64,000 bases of DNA from Plut-88900 sp965116945 (lineage in GTDB: Bacteria > Chloroflexota > Dehalococcoidia > Plut-88900), in NCBI GenBank assembly GCA_965116945.1, contig OZ220734.1, positions 372,001 to 436,000 on the forward strand. Reading direction: 5' to 3'. The position numbers and the translations under genes are program-made. Of this stretch, positions 16,484-24,320 are shown piece after piece (positions within the stretch are counted from its first letter, which is position 1; every line of letters begins with the position of its first letter). The notes beneath the pieces are model-generated. The model had not been told where the DNA came from and searched no databases. It saw only the letters and a list, made by a program, of their open reading frames with translations.

Positions 16484-18034
16484 ATGGTAAGCATCACCGA
16501 AAGCATTGGACGTAGTGCTCTGCTGGCAGCCGCGAGTAACTATCAATCCGTTGCCGAAGCTCTGATGGAGCTAATTGACAACCCATTTGATAAGCGCCGC
16601 GGCCGACATTTAGCAATCGACGTCTGGATCGAGAAAAAGAAGGACCGAATCACCATCATGGACATCGGTGGTGAGGGAATGAACGAAAAGGGCCTTCAAG
16701 AGTGGATTCGTTGGGGTGAAGGAGAAGAACACGCGTTAGGGGATATAGGTCAGTACCACGTAGGAGGAAAGCTTGCAGCCGTCTATCTCGCCGATGCGTT
16801 GGAGATTAACTGTCGCAAATCTGGTGAATCCAGAATTTGGCGCTTCTTCGATCCTCGGTGGGGGAGCCGCACTGAGGTCTTGGATACATCGCAGCTTACC
16901 GAAGTAAGAAAGAGCGACCTTCTTTGGAAAGGCAGTGTACCTGCAAGGGACATTGGGTTCACCGAAATCACCCTGACCAACCTCAAACCAAATCGATATG
17001 ACGTTGGAATTCTTCGAGAACGCCTCTCAGATACTTACCGTTCACTGATTGAGAATAATGAGTGCACTATCCGAGTTGACGGCAAGACCATTACTACACG
17101 CCGGATTCCTTGGTCATCAACCATAACAGTGATAGAAATTCCTAAAGCTGACGTATGCCAAGGAGTGAGGATATCAGGCAGAATTGGCGCAATTGATCGT
17201 GATCAAATCCCGGATGGAAGAGGAATCCGCATTCCGGCCGGCATCCGAACCGAGTTCAATGGGCGCAAGATAAGTGATGGTGAGGAGTTCGGACACAAAC
17301 TCTCAGGGAAAGGCAACCTGCAGCGAGTCTACGGTGAAATAGAAATTCGCGGTAGGGTACTCAAGCCCAATCAATTAATAAATGGCTGGCCCCGTGACGG
17401 CGAAGCTTGGACGGTACTGGAAGCTTACGTCCATGAATGTATGCAGCCAATCGTCTCGCACCTAAACAAACTGTCTGAGACTCGCCCTGCATCACGAGAG
17501 GAACGAAAGCGGGCTAGCAATGCACGAAGAAGAGTCCAAGCAGCACTCAAAAGGTTAGAACGGCTTCGCAACCTCAGCGGACGCGACATCCTTGGAGAGC
17601 ACACTGCAGCAAGAGGGCGTAAATCACCGTTATTGCGTGAGGACTCGCCACCTAAGGGTGAGCCTACGAATACCCGAGGACCAACAAAGAATCCAACGCC
17701 CCCTCCAGACGATCCCGTTGGTCGCCTTGTTCGTCGCGTTGGTGGCATGCCAGATGTCATCTATGATCAACTCGGCAAGCAGACTCCCAGAACGCAATCC
17801 CGCGAACAGGAGAACGGAAGTCGGTCTATAGTTATAAATACCGACTACCCCCTTTACGTTTCTCTTGGCGAAAGCGAAGACTATGTGTTTGAATCGCTCG
17901 TGGCGCACATTGTCTTCAATGATTCTCAAACATCTTCTATTTCAGAGGCCCAGAGACTCTTCGACCAGCTAGTCTGGTTAGACCAGGCTCAAGAAGAGGA
18001 ACTTGCATCTACCGGACGCCTGATGGGGCTGTGA
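16484..18034 (+). CDS. GHKL-type ATPase of unknown function, possible defence or mobile-associated gene
   Basis: A 516-residue protein with an N-terminal Bergerat-fold ATP-binding domain. The N-box is ALMELIDNPFDKR (residues about 27-39), the G1 box is ITIMDIGGEGMNE, and the G2-like stretch is IGQYHVGGKLAAVYLADALE. This arrangement resembles Hsp90/MutL/MORC-like ATPases, not sensor kinases: no HisKA or receiver domain is visible. A middle domain follows (about 190-320), then an Arg/Lys-rich helical stretch (ASREERKRASNARRRVQAAL) and a disordered Pro-rich linker. A C-terminal piece has IVINTDYPLYVSLGES. Base composition is visibly more AT-rich than both flanks, and it interrupts a run of metabolic genes, which suggests acquisition by transfer. 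No recognisable defence partner sits beside it. Confidence 0.75.
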   Translation: MVSITESIGRSALLAAASNYQSVAEALMELIDNPFDKRRGRHLAIDVWIEKKKDRITIMDIGGEGMNEKGLQEWIRWGEGEEHALGDIGQYHVGGKLAAVYLADALEINCRKSGESRIWRFFDPRWGSRTEVLDTSQLTEVRKSDLLWKGSVPARDIGFTEITLTNLKPNRYDVGILRERLSDTYRSLIENNECTIRVDGKTITTRRIPWSSTITVIEIPKADVCQGVRISGRIGAIDRDQIPDGRGIRIPAGIRTEFNGRKISDGEEFGHKLSGKGNLQRVYGEIEIRGRVLKPNQLINGWPRDGEAWTVLEAYVHECMQPIVSHLNKLSETRPASREERKRASNARRRVQAALKRLERLRNLSGRDILGEHTAARGRKSPLLREDSPPKGEPTNTRGPTKNPTPPPDDPVGRLVRRVGGMPDVIYDQLGKQTPRTQSREQENGSRSIVINTDYPLYVSLGESEDYVFESLVAHIVFNDSQTSSISEAQRLFDQLVWLDQAQEEELASTGRLMGL

Positions 18035-18210
18035 TCCCTTTACGGGCTCTGATGGAAACACCACATGTAACGGTTCTAAGTTAAACAGCGTGGTTGGGGA
18101 CCGGAAAAGCGCGTTGAAAGTGGGGCAATTGGGGTTCAGGGTGACTCCGAGTCGGGTTGAAGTGGTCAAGGGCATTCTCGGCGATCCTAGGCGGGATTAG
18201 GCACAAAATT

Positions 18211-18227
18211 AGCTCTTGGAAAGAGTT
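18211..18227 (-). terminator. Weak intrinsic terminator after the SelA-like gene
   Basis: On the minus strand AACTCTT and AAGAGCT can pair around TCC, followed by AATTTTG. The stem is short with one mismatch and the T run is weak. It lies 11-27 nt beyond the stop of the SelA-like gene. Confidence 0.3.
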
Positions 18228-18237
18228 GTTAGGTATT

Positions 18238-19374
18238 TCAGCTAGTTAGCTCTTCGCGGAGTCGGCGGGCGAGTATGTGTTCTTCACCGGGGAGGAGGGT
18301 GTCTACGCCGAGTTTGAGGGATGAGCCTTCGAGCCAGAGCCAGATGCAGGGGTCGCCTTCCCTGAGGGCCTGTTCGACGGAGGCGGCGGTGCGGCCCAGG
18401 GCCGTTTCGTCCAAGGTGATCTTCATTTCCATGGAGCAGTAGCGGTCGTACCAGCCCTGGGTAATGTCGATATGGGGGAGGCCGGCGAGGGACTCGGCGA
18501 CGACCTGGAATAGGCGATCCTGGTTGGTGAGTCGGGCGTCGTGGTCCATTTCCAGCCATTCCCTCAGTACGGCAACGACGGCCACAACTTCCTGGCGATC
18601 TATCTTGTAACCACGGCCCAGGTTGCGGTTCTTCTCGGTCTCGAATGCCATGAAGCCGTTGAGGGCGGCGGCACGCACTGCTTCCTTGCTGCCGCACAGG
18701 AAACCAGTTGAATTGGGACCGCCCATGTACTTGGCGCTGAAGCAGACTAAGTCGGCGCCGCTGTTGACGAGTTCCGTGATGCGTTCGAGGGGGTAGACCT
18801 GATAGGCAGCGTCCACGATTACAGCGATACCGGCATCTTTGGCAATGGTTACGACCTCTGAGAGGGGGATAATGCCTGGTTCGCCCTCCTGGTGGGCGGC
18901 ATAGATGATGCCGCCGGTACATGGGCCTATGGCCTGGGCCAGCTGATTTGGCGTAGTCTGGTCATCGTCGCCGACCTCGGTCATACGGGCCCCGGAGACG
19001 GTAACGCTTCGGTCGTACGAATAGCGAGCGCATTTCTGGATCAGGAACTCATTCTTGAGGCCGGAGGTGTCGGGGAGGCGGGAGACGAGATCCGGGTCTC
19101 CGCCAGTCATAACACCGGAGACACCAAGGGAAACTGCGGCGAAGCAGCCGGGGGTGGGGTGGGCGGCCTCGGCGCCGATTAGTTCGGCAATAGCTTCACC
19201 GGCTCGGTCTAGGAGCTCCGGCATTTCGACGTAAATTCGGTTGGCCTCTTCCATGGCGTCCCGGACTGTCGGGCTAAGGATAGAACCGCCGAGGACAGTG
19301 GAGCTGCTGCGGGCACAGATGACCCGCTTTACTCCCAGGTCGGAGTAGACGGTTGGGGTGGTGATGCCGGGCAT
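18238..19374 (-). CDS. SelA-like PLP-dependent enzyme (aminotransferase class V fold)
   Basis: A 378-residue PLP enzyme of the SelA/DgaE-like family. It begins with YSDLGVKRVICARSSSTVLG. It contains the cofactor-binding Asp region GIAVIVDAAYQVYPLE and the likely Schiff-base lysine in VCFSAKYMGGPNSTGFLCGS. SelA proper makes Sec-tRNA, but this is shorter (SelA is usually 450-470) and lacks the N-terminal tRNA-binding region. A role like D-glucosaminate-6-phosphate ammonia-lyase or another amino-acid lyase is therefore more likely. It follows a metal-dependent hydrolase gene by 28 nt; SelA-like enzymes often pair with such hydrolases. The exact substrate is unknown. Confidence 0.85.
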   Translation of the reverse strand: MPGITTPTVYSDLGVKRVICARSSSTVLGGSILSPTVRDAMEEANRIYVEMPELLDRAGEAIAELIGAEAAHPTPGCFAAVSLGVSGVMTGGDPDLVSRLPDTSGLKNEFLIQKCARYSYDRSVTVSGARMTEVGDDDQTTPNQLAQAIGPCTGGIIYAAHQEGEPGIIPLSEVVTIAKDAGIAVIVDAAYQVYPLERITELVNSGADLVCFSAKYMGGPNSTGFLCGSKEAVRAAALNGFMAFETEKNRNLGRGYKIDRQEVVAVVAVLREWLEMDHDARLTNQDRLFQVVAESLAGLPHIDITQGWYDRYCSMEMKITLDETALGRTAASVEQALREGDPCIWLWLEGSSLKLGVDTLLPGEEHILARRLREELTS

Positions 19375-19402
19375 TGGAACGCTCCTTAGAGAGGCTGGAG
19401 AG

Positions 19403-20614
19403 TCACTCGGCGGTCTTGTCTACAACAAGGCGGCCGTCCTTGAACACCATGCGTAGCTGGCGCATGTTGTCGATGTTCTCAAGGGGGTCGGCGCCAACGA
19501 CTATGAGGTCAGCGATCTTGCCTACTTCGACGGTGCCGAGCTTGTCATCGACGCCACAGGTAAGGGCGGACATGGCGGTAGCGGCCTTGATGGCCTGCAT
19601 GGGCGTGGCGCCGTCCCGTACCCACAGGCCCATTTCCAGGTGGACGGCGTCCTTGACGGGGCCGAGGTCAGAACCAAGGGCCATCTTTACACCGGAGTCC
19701 AGGGCCCTTTTGAACCACATGGCGTGTTCTTCTACAGCGGCATCTGCCCGGGCGAGCATCTCTGAGGAAATCTGTTTTACCTCGAGATATTCCTCTTCCC
19801 ATTCGTTGGTGACCTGCTTTGGGGTGAGGTGGCTGATACCGAGGGTCGGGACGTAAATTGTGCCCTTTTCCCTCATCATATCGAGGCACTCGTCGTCCAT
19901 GATGTAGCCATGCTCTACAGTCCAGGTATCGTGGCTGACTGCGCTCTTCACGGCGTCGGGGTTAGCAGCGTGAGACATAATTTTCATGCCTCGTTGATGG
20001 CAGACCTCGTAGGTGGCGTCCAGCTCATCCGGGAGGAAGAAACTGTGCCAGTGGCGGTCCCATTCGGGGCCCATAATGCCGCCAGAGAGGTTGAGCTTAA
20101 TGTGGTCTACGTTATTCTCAATCTGCTTACGGACAGCCAATACAAAGTCTTCGGGGCCGTCGCATTGCTGGGAAAATGGCCAGCGGGTGCCGTGACCGCC
20201 TGTAGTGGTGAGGAAATAACCGGAGGCGAAGACTCGGGGCCCCAGGTATTGGCCAGAGGCGAAGGCGTCCCTCCAGGCAACGTCTATCCAGTGTTCTATT
20301 CCGCCGCTGCGTATCCCTGTAACTCCGCTTTCCGTGAGGCCTTCCATTGCGTTCTTGCCATAGCTGACGACACGCTCGGGGATGGTCCTGGGCGGGGGGT
20401 AGGGGAACATAAGGTGGACGTGGACATCCCAGAGACCAGGGAGGAGCCAGCCGCCGCGGGCGTCGATCACGGTGGCACCGTCGGCATCAATGGCGTTGTT
20501 ATTGGTTTCGATGCGGGTGATGAGACCATCTTCGATGGCGACGCTAGAGTCGGGTTGGACGTGGTCGGAGACGGCGTCGATAAGGTGGCAATTGGTGATG
20601 ACTAGCCGGGACAT
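19403..20614 (-). CDS. Metal-dependent amidohydrolase, imidazolonepropionase/prolidase-like
   Basis: A 403-residue composite-domain amidohydrolase (PF01979 type), distinct from the PF04909 array. It has the small beta-sandwich at the N-terminus (VITNCHLIDAVSDHVQPDSS) and the HxH metal motif GLWDVHVHLMFPYPP. The probable carbamylated Lys is in HIKLNLSGGIMGP, further His ligands are in KIMSHAANPDAV and WTVEHGYIMDDE, and the catalytic Asp is in MALGSDLGPV. The C-terminal half resumes the sandwich (GTVEVGKIADLIVVGADPLE). ATG 20614 is preferred over GTG 20620 because AGGAGG lies 5 nt before it. It is followed by the SelA-like gene, and the pair likely degrades an N-acyl or cyclic amide compound. 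Confidence 0.9.
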   Translation of the reverse strand: MSRLVITNCHLIDAVSDHVQPDSSVAIEDGLITRIETNNNAIDADGATVIDARGGWLLPGLWDVHVHLMFPYPPPRTIPERVVSYGKNAMEGLTESGVTGIRSGGIEHWIDVAWRDAFASGQYLGPRVFASGYFLTTTGGHGTRWPFSQQCDGPEDFVLAVRKQIENNVDHIKLNLSGGIMGPEWDRHWHSFFLPDELDATYEVCHQRGMKIMSHAANPDAVKSAVSHDTWTVEHGYIMDDECLDMMREKGTIYVPTLGISHLTPKQVTNEWEEEYLEVKQISSEMLARADAAVEEHAMWFKRALDSGVKMALGSDLGPVKDAVHLEMGLWVRDGATPMQAIKAATAMSALTCGVDDKLGTVEVGKIADLIVVGADPLENIDNMRQLRMVFKDGRLVVDKTAE

Positions 20615-20704
20615 GGTCACCTCCTAAGGAGTCGGGGGTCAGGGGCATACTACATTTCCACTTGGCCATTACGCAATAGATGCCATAACGCTGGGTGAAA
20701 ATGA

Positions 20705-20729
20705 AATGAGAGCGCCAGGCGCTCTCATT
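20705..20729 (-). terminator. Intrinsic terminator after the small membrane protein gene
   Basis: A near-perfect palindrome with 11-bp arms: AATGAGAGCGC pairs with GCGCTCTCATT around a 3-nt loop. On the minus strand it is followed by TCATTTTC. It lies 30 nt beyond the stop of the 63-residue membrane protein gene. Confidence 0.7.
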
Positions 20730-20759
20730 CTAGATCAGCTTGTTCAGTTGAACTTCAGG

Positions 20760-20951
20760 TCAGGACCCGGTGCGTTGGCCCTTCGCCAGCCAAAAGGCAA
20801 TGATAGGAGAGAGGACTACTATGGCCAAGCCTATGATTATGGTGCCCATGATTCCGGCAATAGTGAATATAACACCCAATCCTCCACCGACAATGAGGAC
20901 AAATAGGCCAGCCATAATGGGAAGTAGCAGACTTGAAGGTATACGATCCAT
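20760..20951 (-). CDS. Small two-helix membrane protein, unknown function
   Basis: A 63-residue protein with two hydrophobic segments: LLLPIMAGLFVLIVGGGLGV (residues about 8-27) and ITIAG/IMGTIIIGLAIVVLSPIIAFWL (about 32-56). The tail is basic (AKGQRTGS). A GGAGAC ribosome site precedes ATG 20951, and a clear terminator follows the stop. These features support a real monocistronic gene. It resembles generic two-TM bacterial membrane proteins; no family is recognised. Confidence 0.65.
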   Translation of the reverse strand: MDRIPSSLLLPIMAGLFVLIVGGGLGVIFTIAGIMGTIIIGLAIVVLSPIIAFWLAKGQRTGS

Positions 20952-21166
20952 GTTGTCTCCAGTCAGTTAGTGACGACCCGGGGCCGCTGTGTCCAATTAT
21001 AGTCAGGGCAATGGGAATGTCCAGAGTCCGGGCGGGGGTGCATGGTACCGTGATGGGGAGGTGAAGGATGCCTAGCTAGGCTGGACACCTTGTGGTCTGC
21101 GCCCCGGGGTCTGAGGCCTTGCTTGGGGTAAAGCTGTGCGGGGTTGCAAGGCGGGGAAGGGGAAGA

Positions 21167-21195
21167 TTTACAAAGGCTGACATAGTGTCGATAAT
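21167..21195 (+). promoter_or_regulatory. Promoter of tRNA-Thr
   Basis: TTTACA (21167-21172), a 17-nt spacer and GATAAT (21190-21195) lie 34 nt before the mature tRNA 5' end. This is a good sigma70-type match in the expected place. Confidence 0.65.
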
Positions 21196-21228
21196 ATGGA
21201 TTGTCGGGCGTGAGGGCCCGATCTTGAG

Positions 21229-21303
21229 GCCAGCGTAGCTCAGCGGTAGAGCAGCGGTTTCGTAAACCGCAGGCCAAGGGTTCGATTCCCTTCGCTGGCT
21301 CCA
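21229..21303 (+). tRNA. tRNA-Thr (anticodon CGU)
   Basis: A complete cloverleaf of 75 nt with encoded CCA. The acceptor stem is GCCAGCG with CGCTGGC and discriminator T. The D-arm contains TAGCTCAGCGGTAGAGCA. The anticodon stem-loop GCGGT-TTCGTAA-ACCGC has anticodon CGT at 21261-21263. The T-arm has GGTTCGATTCC. It reads threonine ACG codons. Confidence 0.97.
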
Positions 21304-21411
21304 TTTCCTCCACCGACCCTGGCATCCCTTACCACTCTCTTCTGCTTCTACCGGCAGCGCCAGAGATATTGTTTCCCCGGCGAAGGCCCGTCTTAACGGC
21401 TCTATGTCCCT

Positions 21412-21454
21412 AAAAGCAACGCCGCAGCCAAGAGATTTCTCCCTGGGGGCGGCG
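21412..21454 (-). terminator. Intrinsic terminator after the orphan EF-hand gene
   Basis: On the minus strand CGCCGC...GCGGCG closes a long imperfect hairpin that also contains CCCAGGGAGA/TCTCTTGG pairing, followed by TTGCTTTT. It lies 32 nt beyond the stop of the 53-residue EF-hand gene. Its loop region (AGAGATTTCTCCCTGGGGGCGG on the plus strand, with one mismatch) resembles the terminator at 24231-24269. Confidence 0.7.
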
Positions 21455-21485
21455 AACCTTTCTAGCCATTTGCCCAGCAGTCTAA

Positions 21486-21647
21486 CTAGCTGGCGAAGTA
21501 CTGGACGATGACCGCCAGGACCTGATCCAGGATGATCTCGTCGTTGAAGTAATCTCTCACAGCTGCGAGTGCTTCACTTCTGTCGACAACACCATCGCCA
21601 TTGAGGTCGTAGTTGGCGGCTGCGGAATCGGTGTTGAGTGATTCCAC
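21486..21647 (-). CDS. 53-residue orphan EF-hand (dockerin-like) protein
   Basis: Reading from GTG 21647 to TAG 21486 gives a 53-residue peptide ending YDLNGDGVVDRSEALAAVRD and then YFNDEIILDQVLAVIVQYFAS. The 12-residue loop DLNGDGVVDRSE has acidic or polar residues at EF-hand positions 1, 3, 5, 9 and 12. The same tail closes the two giant proteins at 26049 and 38105. An AGGAG lies just upstream, an in-frame TAG sits three codons before the GTG, and an intrinsic terminator follows, so it looks like a short complete gene, not an unnoticed end of a longer one. No signal peptide is visible. It could instead be a remnant of a lost surface protein. Confidence 0.55.
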   Translation of the reverse strand: MESLNTDSAAANYDLNGDGVVDRSEALAAVRDYFNDEIILDQVLAVIVQYFAS

Positions 21648-21796
21648 ATTCTCCTAATGTTAGGGCTTGTGCAGCGAACGGCCTTTGGAAAGTACTTTAC
21701 GTGGTTCAGACACTTTCACTTATGGAACGCGAAACAACCGTATATGGCAACATGCATTGACATTAGGCACTTTTTTTCACCGAAGCTCAACCGAAG

Positions 21797-23473
21797 TCAC
21801 GTGATTACATAGAGGCGGTTTAGGGGAACCTCCCTGACGGGCTCCGAAACGGCCTCTTTGCCATCAACAATGACCTGGGATGTGCGAGGGTCGATATCGA
21901 TTTCCGGGTTGAGTTTGTTGAGGATCATCTTCCTCTTGGATGCGCTGCGCACATTTCTCACAGGCAAGAATTGTCGGTGGGAATGTAGAGATTTGGCCAA
22001 GCCTCTATCGAGCGATGCCTGAGAAACAAAGAAAGCGCTAAGCCTCCCAGCGGCATACCCCATTGCACCAAAGGCGGGGCCATAGATACCAGGTTCACAC
22101 ATAGGAATGGAGGCATTGCCCTCTCCACGTGCACCCCAGGCAACAAAGCCGCCCTTGAACACAATGTTCGGCTTGACACCGAAGAAGCGAGGATCCCATA
22201 GGACGATGTCCGCCATCCTTCCTTTCTGCAGCGATCCCACATATTCGGCAATACCATGAGTTATGGCTGGGTTGATGGTGATCTTAGCGAGGTACTGCAA
22301 AATACGGTCATTGTCGTGCTCGGGATTAACAGCGCCCCGCTCATTTTTCATCTTGTGGGCAAGCTGCCATGTGCGGGTGACCACTTCGCCAATGCGGCCC
22401 ATACCCTGAGAGTCCGAGTTGATGATGGGAACTGCTCCCATATCGTGTAGCACATCTTCCGCAGCCATAGTCTCACGCCGGACTCGGGCTTCAAGGGCGG
22501 CAACGTCCGTGGGGATATGAGGGGTAAGACCATGGACCAGAGCAGTCATGGGAAAGTGTTCCTGATAAGTGCCAGCAGTGTAAGGAACGGTAGGGGTAGT
22601 TGATGAAGTCATGATGTTCTCGACCCCCGCCAGTTTGAGGAGATCAGGAGCGTGCCCACCCCCAACACCCTCAACGTGGTACGCATGAAGGGCCCTACCA
22701 CCAATGGCCTCTATGGTGTCAGCAATCTGCATGGACTCCTGAAGCCCGTCTGTATGGAGGGCGACGGATACATCATATTGCTCGGCGACCTTGAGGCACA
22801 GGTCTATGACATAAGGATAGGCTCCTTCGTCTTCGTGTATCTTCATGCCGCAGGCACCAGCCTCAATATTATGCTCGATGGGGGCGGGGTGGCTGGCGGC
22901 GCCTCGGCCCTGGACACCCAGGTTTAAGGGGACGTTCTCAAAGGCCTCGAAGTATTTGTGGATGGTGAAATCGCCATTGTGGTTTAGGCCAGCCCCTATG
23001 AGGGTGGTTAGGCCGGCTCCGATAGCGGTCTCTAGCAACTTTGGGTTGTGATAAATGTGAACGTGACTGTCAACGCCTCCGGGGGTGGCGATCAGACCTG
23101 CAGCAGGGAGGACGTTGGTATTCGGACCCAAGATCAAGTCTACGCCGTCCATGATGTCGGGGTTGCCGGCCCGGCCAATACCAGCGACGAGACCATCCTT
23201 TATCCCAATGTCTCCCTTAAATATGCCAAGAATAGGATCGGCAATAACGGCACCGACAATTACATCATCCAGCTCGCTAGCGCTTGGAGTTTGATAAGCA
23301 TGCATCATTCCAGTACGAGTGTTTTTGCCCCAACCATAAGTGATTTCATTGCCGTAAGAAGTGCAATCAGCCTCTACCAGAAGGACTAAGCCGGTATCAC
23401 CCAACCGGATCCGGTCTCCGGCCGTCGGGCCATACAAGGCGTTGTAATACCCTCTTTCCAAGTCGTGGGTCAT
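21797..23473 (-). CDS. ureC: Urease alpha (catalytic) subunit, divergent
   Basis: Nickel enzyme hydrolysing urea to ammonia and carbamate. The 558 residues (typical about 567) begin YYNALYGPTAGDRIRLGDTG. Nickel-site residues are kept: GGVDSHVHIYH (HxH), the carbamylated Lys and a His in GMKIHEDEGA, His in SVALHTDGLQE, His in GGGHAPDLLK, and Asp in NSDSQGMGRIGEV. Compared with the usual flap MVCHHLDP, this protein reads TALVHGLTP. The catalytic His is retained, but the flap Cys is replaced by Val and the next His by Gly. It overlaps ureB by 4 nt (ATGA). No ureDEFG accessory genes lie within the window, so either they are elsewhere or maturation differs. Confidence 0.93.
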   Translation of the reverse strand: MTHDLERGYYNALYGPTAGDRIRLGDTGLVLLVEADCTSYGNEITYGWGKNTRTGMMHAYQTPSASELDDVIVGAVIADPILGIFKGDIGIKDGLVAGIGRAGNPDIMDGVDLILGPNTNVLPAAGLIATPGGVDSHVHIYHNPKLLETAIGAGLTTLIGAGLNHNGDFTIHKYFEAFENVPLNLGVQGRGAASHPAPIEHNIEAGACGMKIHEDEGAYPYVIDLCLKVAEQYDVSVALHTDGLQESMQIADTIEAIGGRALHAYHVEGVGGGHAPDLLKLAGVENIMTSSTTPTVPYTAGTYQEHFPMTALVHGLTPHIPTDVAALEARVRRETMAAEDVLHDMGAVPIINSDSQGMGRIGEVVTRTWQLAHKMKNERGAVNPEHDNDRILQYLAKITINPAITHGIAEYVGSLQKGRMADIVLWDPRFFGVKPNIVFKGGFVAWGARGEGNASIPMCEPGIYGPAFGAMGYAAGRLSAFFVSQASLDRGLAKSLHSHRQFLPVRNVRSASKRKMILNKLNPEIDIDPRTSQVIVDGKEAVSEPVREVPLNRLYVIT

Positions 23474-23847
23474 GTTGAACGTGTCTCGTCGAGAAAACCC
23501 CGGGACTGGGCCATAATTGTGGTCTCTCCACGTCGGTTGTCATTTAGTCGGCCATTGACCAGTCCCTGGAAACCGTACACCATCCGTTTTCCTGCGATAT
23601 CAATAAGGGTTACGCTCCGGGTCTCGCCGGGTTGCCACCGTACTGCCGACCCCGAAGGAACATCAAGTCGCTTTCCATAGGAAGCACACCTGTCAAAGCG
23701 AAGCCGTTTGTTCACTTCGAAGAAATGATAATGAGAGGTCACTTGTACGGCATGTTCAGAATCATTGGCGACAACAATCGTGGTCCTCTTCTGTCCCTCG
23801 TTAATTGTGACGGGAGGCCCGCCTGGAAATAGTTCACCTGGTTTCAT
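23470..23847 (-). CDS. ureB: Urease beta subunit
   Basis: A 125-residue urease beta subunit. It opens KPGELFPGGPPVTINEGQ, matching the family start PGE. It continues with VTSHYHFFEVNKRLRFDR, the signature of UreB, then VPSGSAVRWQPGETRSVTLI and KRMVYGFQGLVNGRL. Length is slightly above the usual 100-110. It is 13 nt behind ureA, and its stop overlaps the ureC start, indicating translational coupling within a separate-subunit ureABC operon. Confidence 0.95.
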   Translation of the reverse strand: MKPGELFPGGPPVTINEGQKRTTIVVANDSEHAVQVTSHYHFFEVNKRLRFDRCASYGKRLDVPSGSAVRWQPGETRSVTLIDIAGKRMVYGFQGLVNGRLNDNRRGETTIMAQSRGFLDETRST

Positions 23848-23860
23848 TTCAATGCAACAC

Positions 23861-24163
23861 CTACCTGATGGGGTCCTCTACATAGATCAATTTATTCCCA
23901 TCATCGAAAGTGACTTCCAATCGCAATGGGGTCACTAAATCCGGAACACCATCCAACACGTCATTACACGTAAGGATTGAGGTTGCGTGCTGGAGCACCT
24001 CTTCATAGGACTTGCCTTCACGACCATCTTCCATAAGTTCATCCGAAAGCAAGGCGACGGCTTCAGGATAGTTGAGTTTGAGTCCTTTGTTCCGACGCCG
24101 GCGTGCAAGTTCGGCGGCGGTAAAGATGGTCAATCGATCCATCTCCTTCGGGGTTAGGCGCAT
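23861..24163 (-). CDS. ureA: Urease gamma subunit
   Basis: The 100-residue small urease subunit, MRLTPKEMDRLTIFTAAELA, with RRRRNKGLKLNYPEAVALLS and ELMEDGREGKSYEEV, all typical of UreA. Length matches the family exactly (100). A GGAG site precedes ATG 24163. It is first in ureA-ureB-ureC. The operon is cut off from the surface-protein operon upstream by the terminator at 24231-24269. Confidence 0.96.
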   Translation of the reverse strand: MRLTPKEMDRLTIFTAAELARRRRNKGLKLNYPEAVALLSDELMEDGREGKSYEEVLQHATSILTCNDVLDGVPDLVTPLRLEVTFDDGNKLIYVEDPIR

Positions 24164-24230
24164 ACCGACTCTCCTAGCGGGAGGGGGATAAGCTCATTGT
24201 AGCTCAACGCACTAGAGAACTCACCCGTTG

Positions 24231-24269
24231 AGAAAAGATCCGCCCCCAGAGATTGCTCCCTGGGGGCGG
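24231..24269 (-). terminator. Intrinsic terminator of the surface-protein operon
   Basis: On the minus strand CCGCCCCCAG pairs perfectly with CTGGGGGCGG (10 bp) around GGAGCAATCT, followed by ATCTTTTCT. It lies about 50 nt beyond the stop of the 568-residue anchored protein gene and before ureA. Confidence 0.9.
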
Positions 24270-24320
24270 ACTTCACTCTATTTTATGCTGCCGAACCAGG
24301 ACAGCCGTTAGTCTAATCGA

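Noticed and set aside
16484..18034. GHKL protein considered as a sensor histidine kinase
   Set aside because: It lacks a HisKA dimerisation His-box, a receiver partner and sensor regions. The N-box and the rest resemble MutL/Hsp90-type ATPases.
20963..21325. Minus-strand open frame of 120 codons over tRNA-Thr
   Set aside because: It spans the tRNA on the opposite strand, a typical false gene.
21486..21647. Orphan EF-hand gene considered as the end of a longer gene broken by a frameshift
   Set aside because: An in-frame stop lies three codons upstream, and no other upstream frame shows cadherin-like or related sequence before ureC. A remnant origin is still possible.
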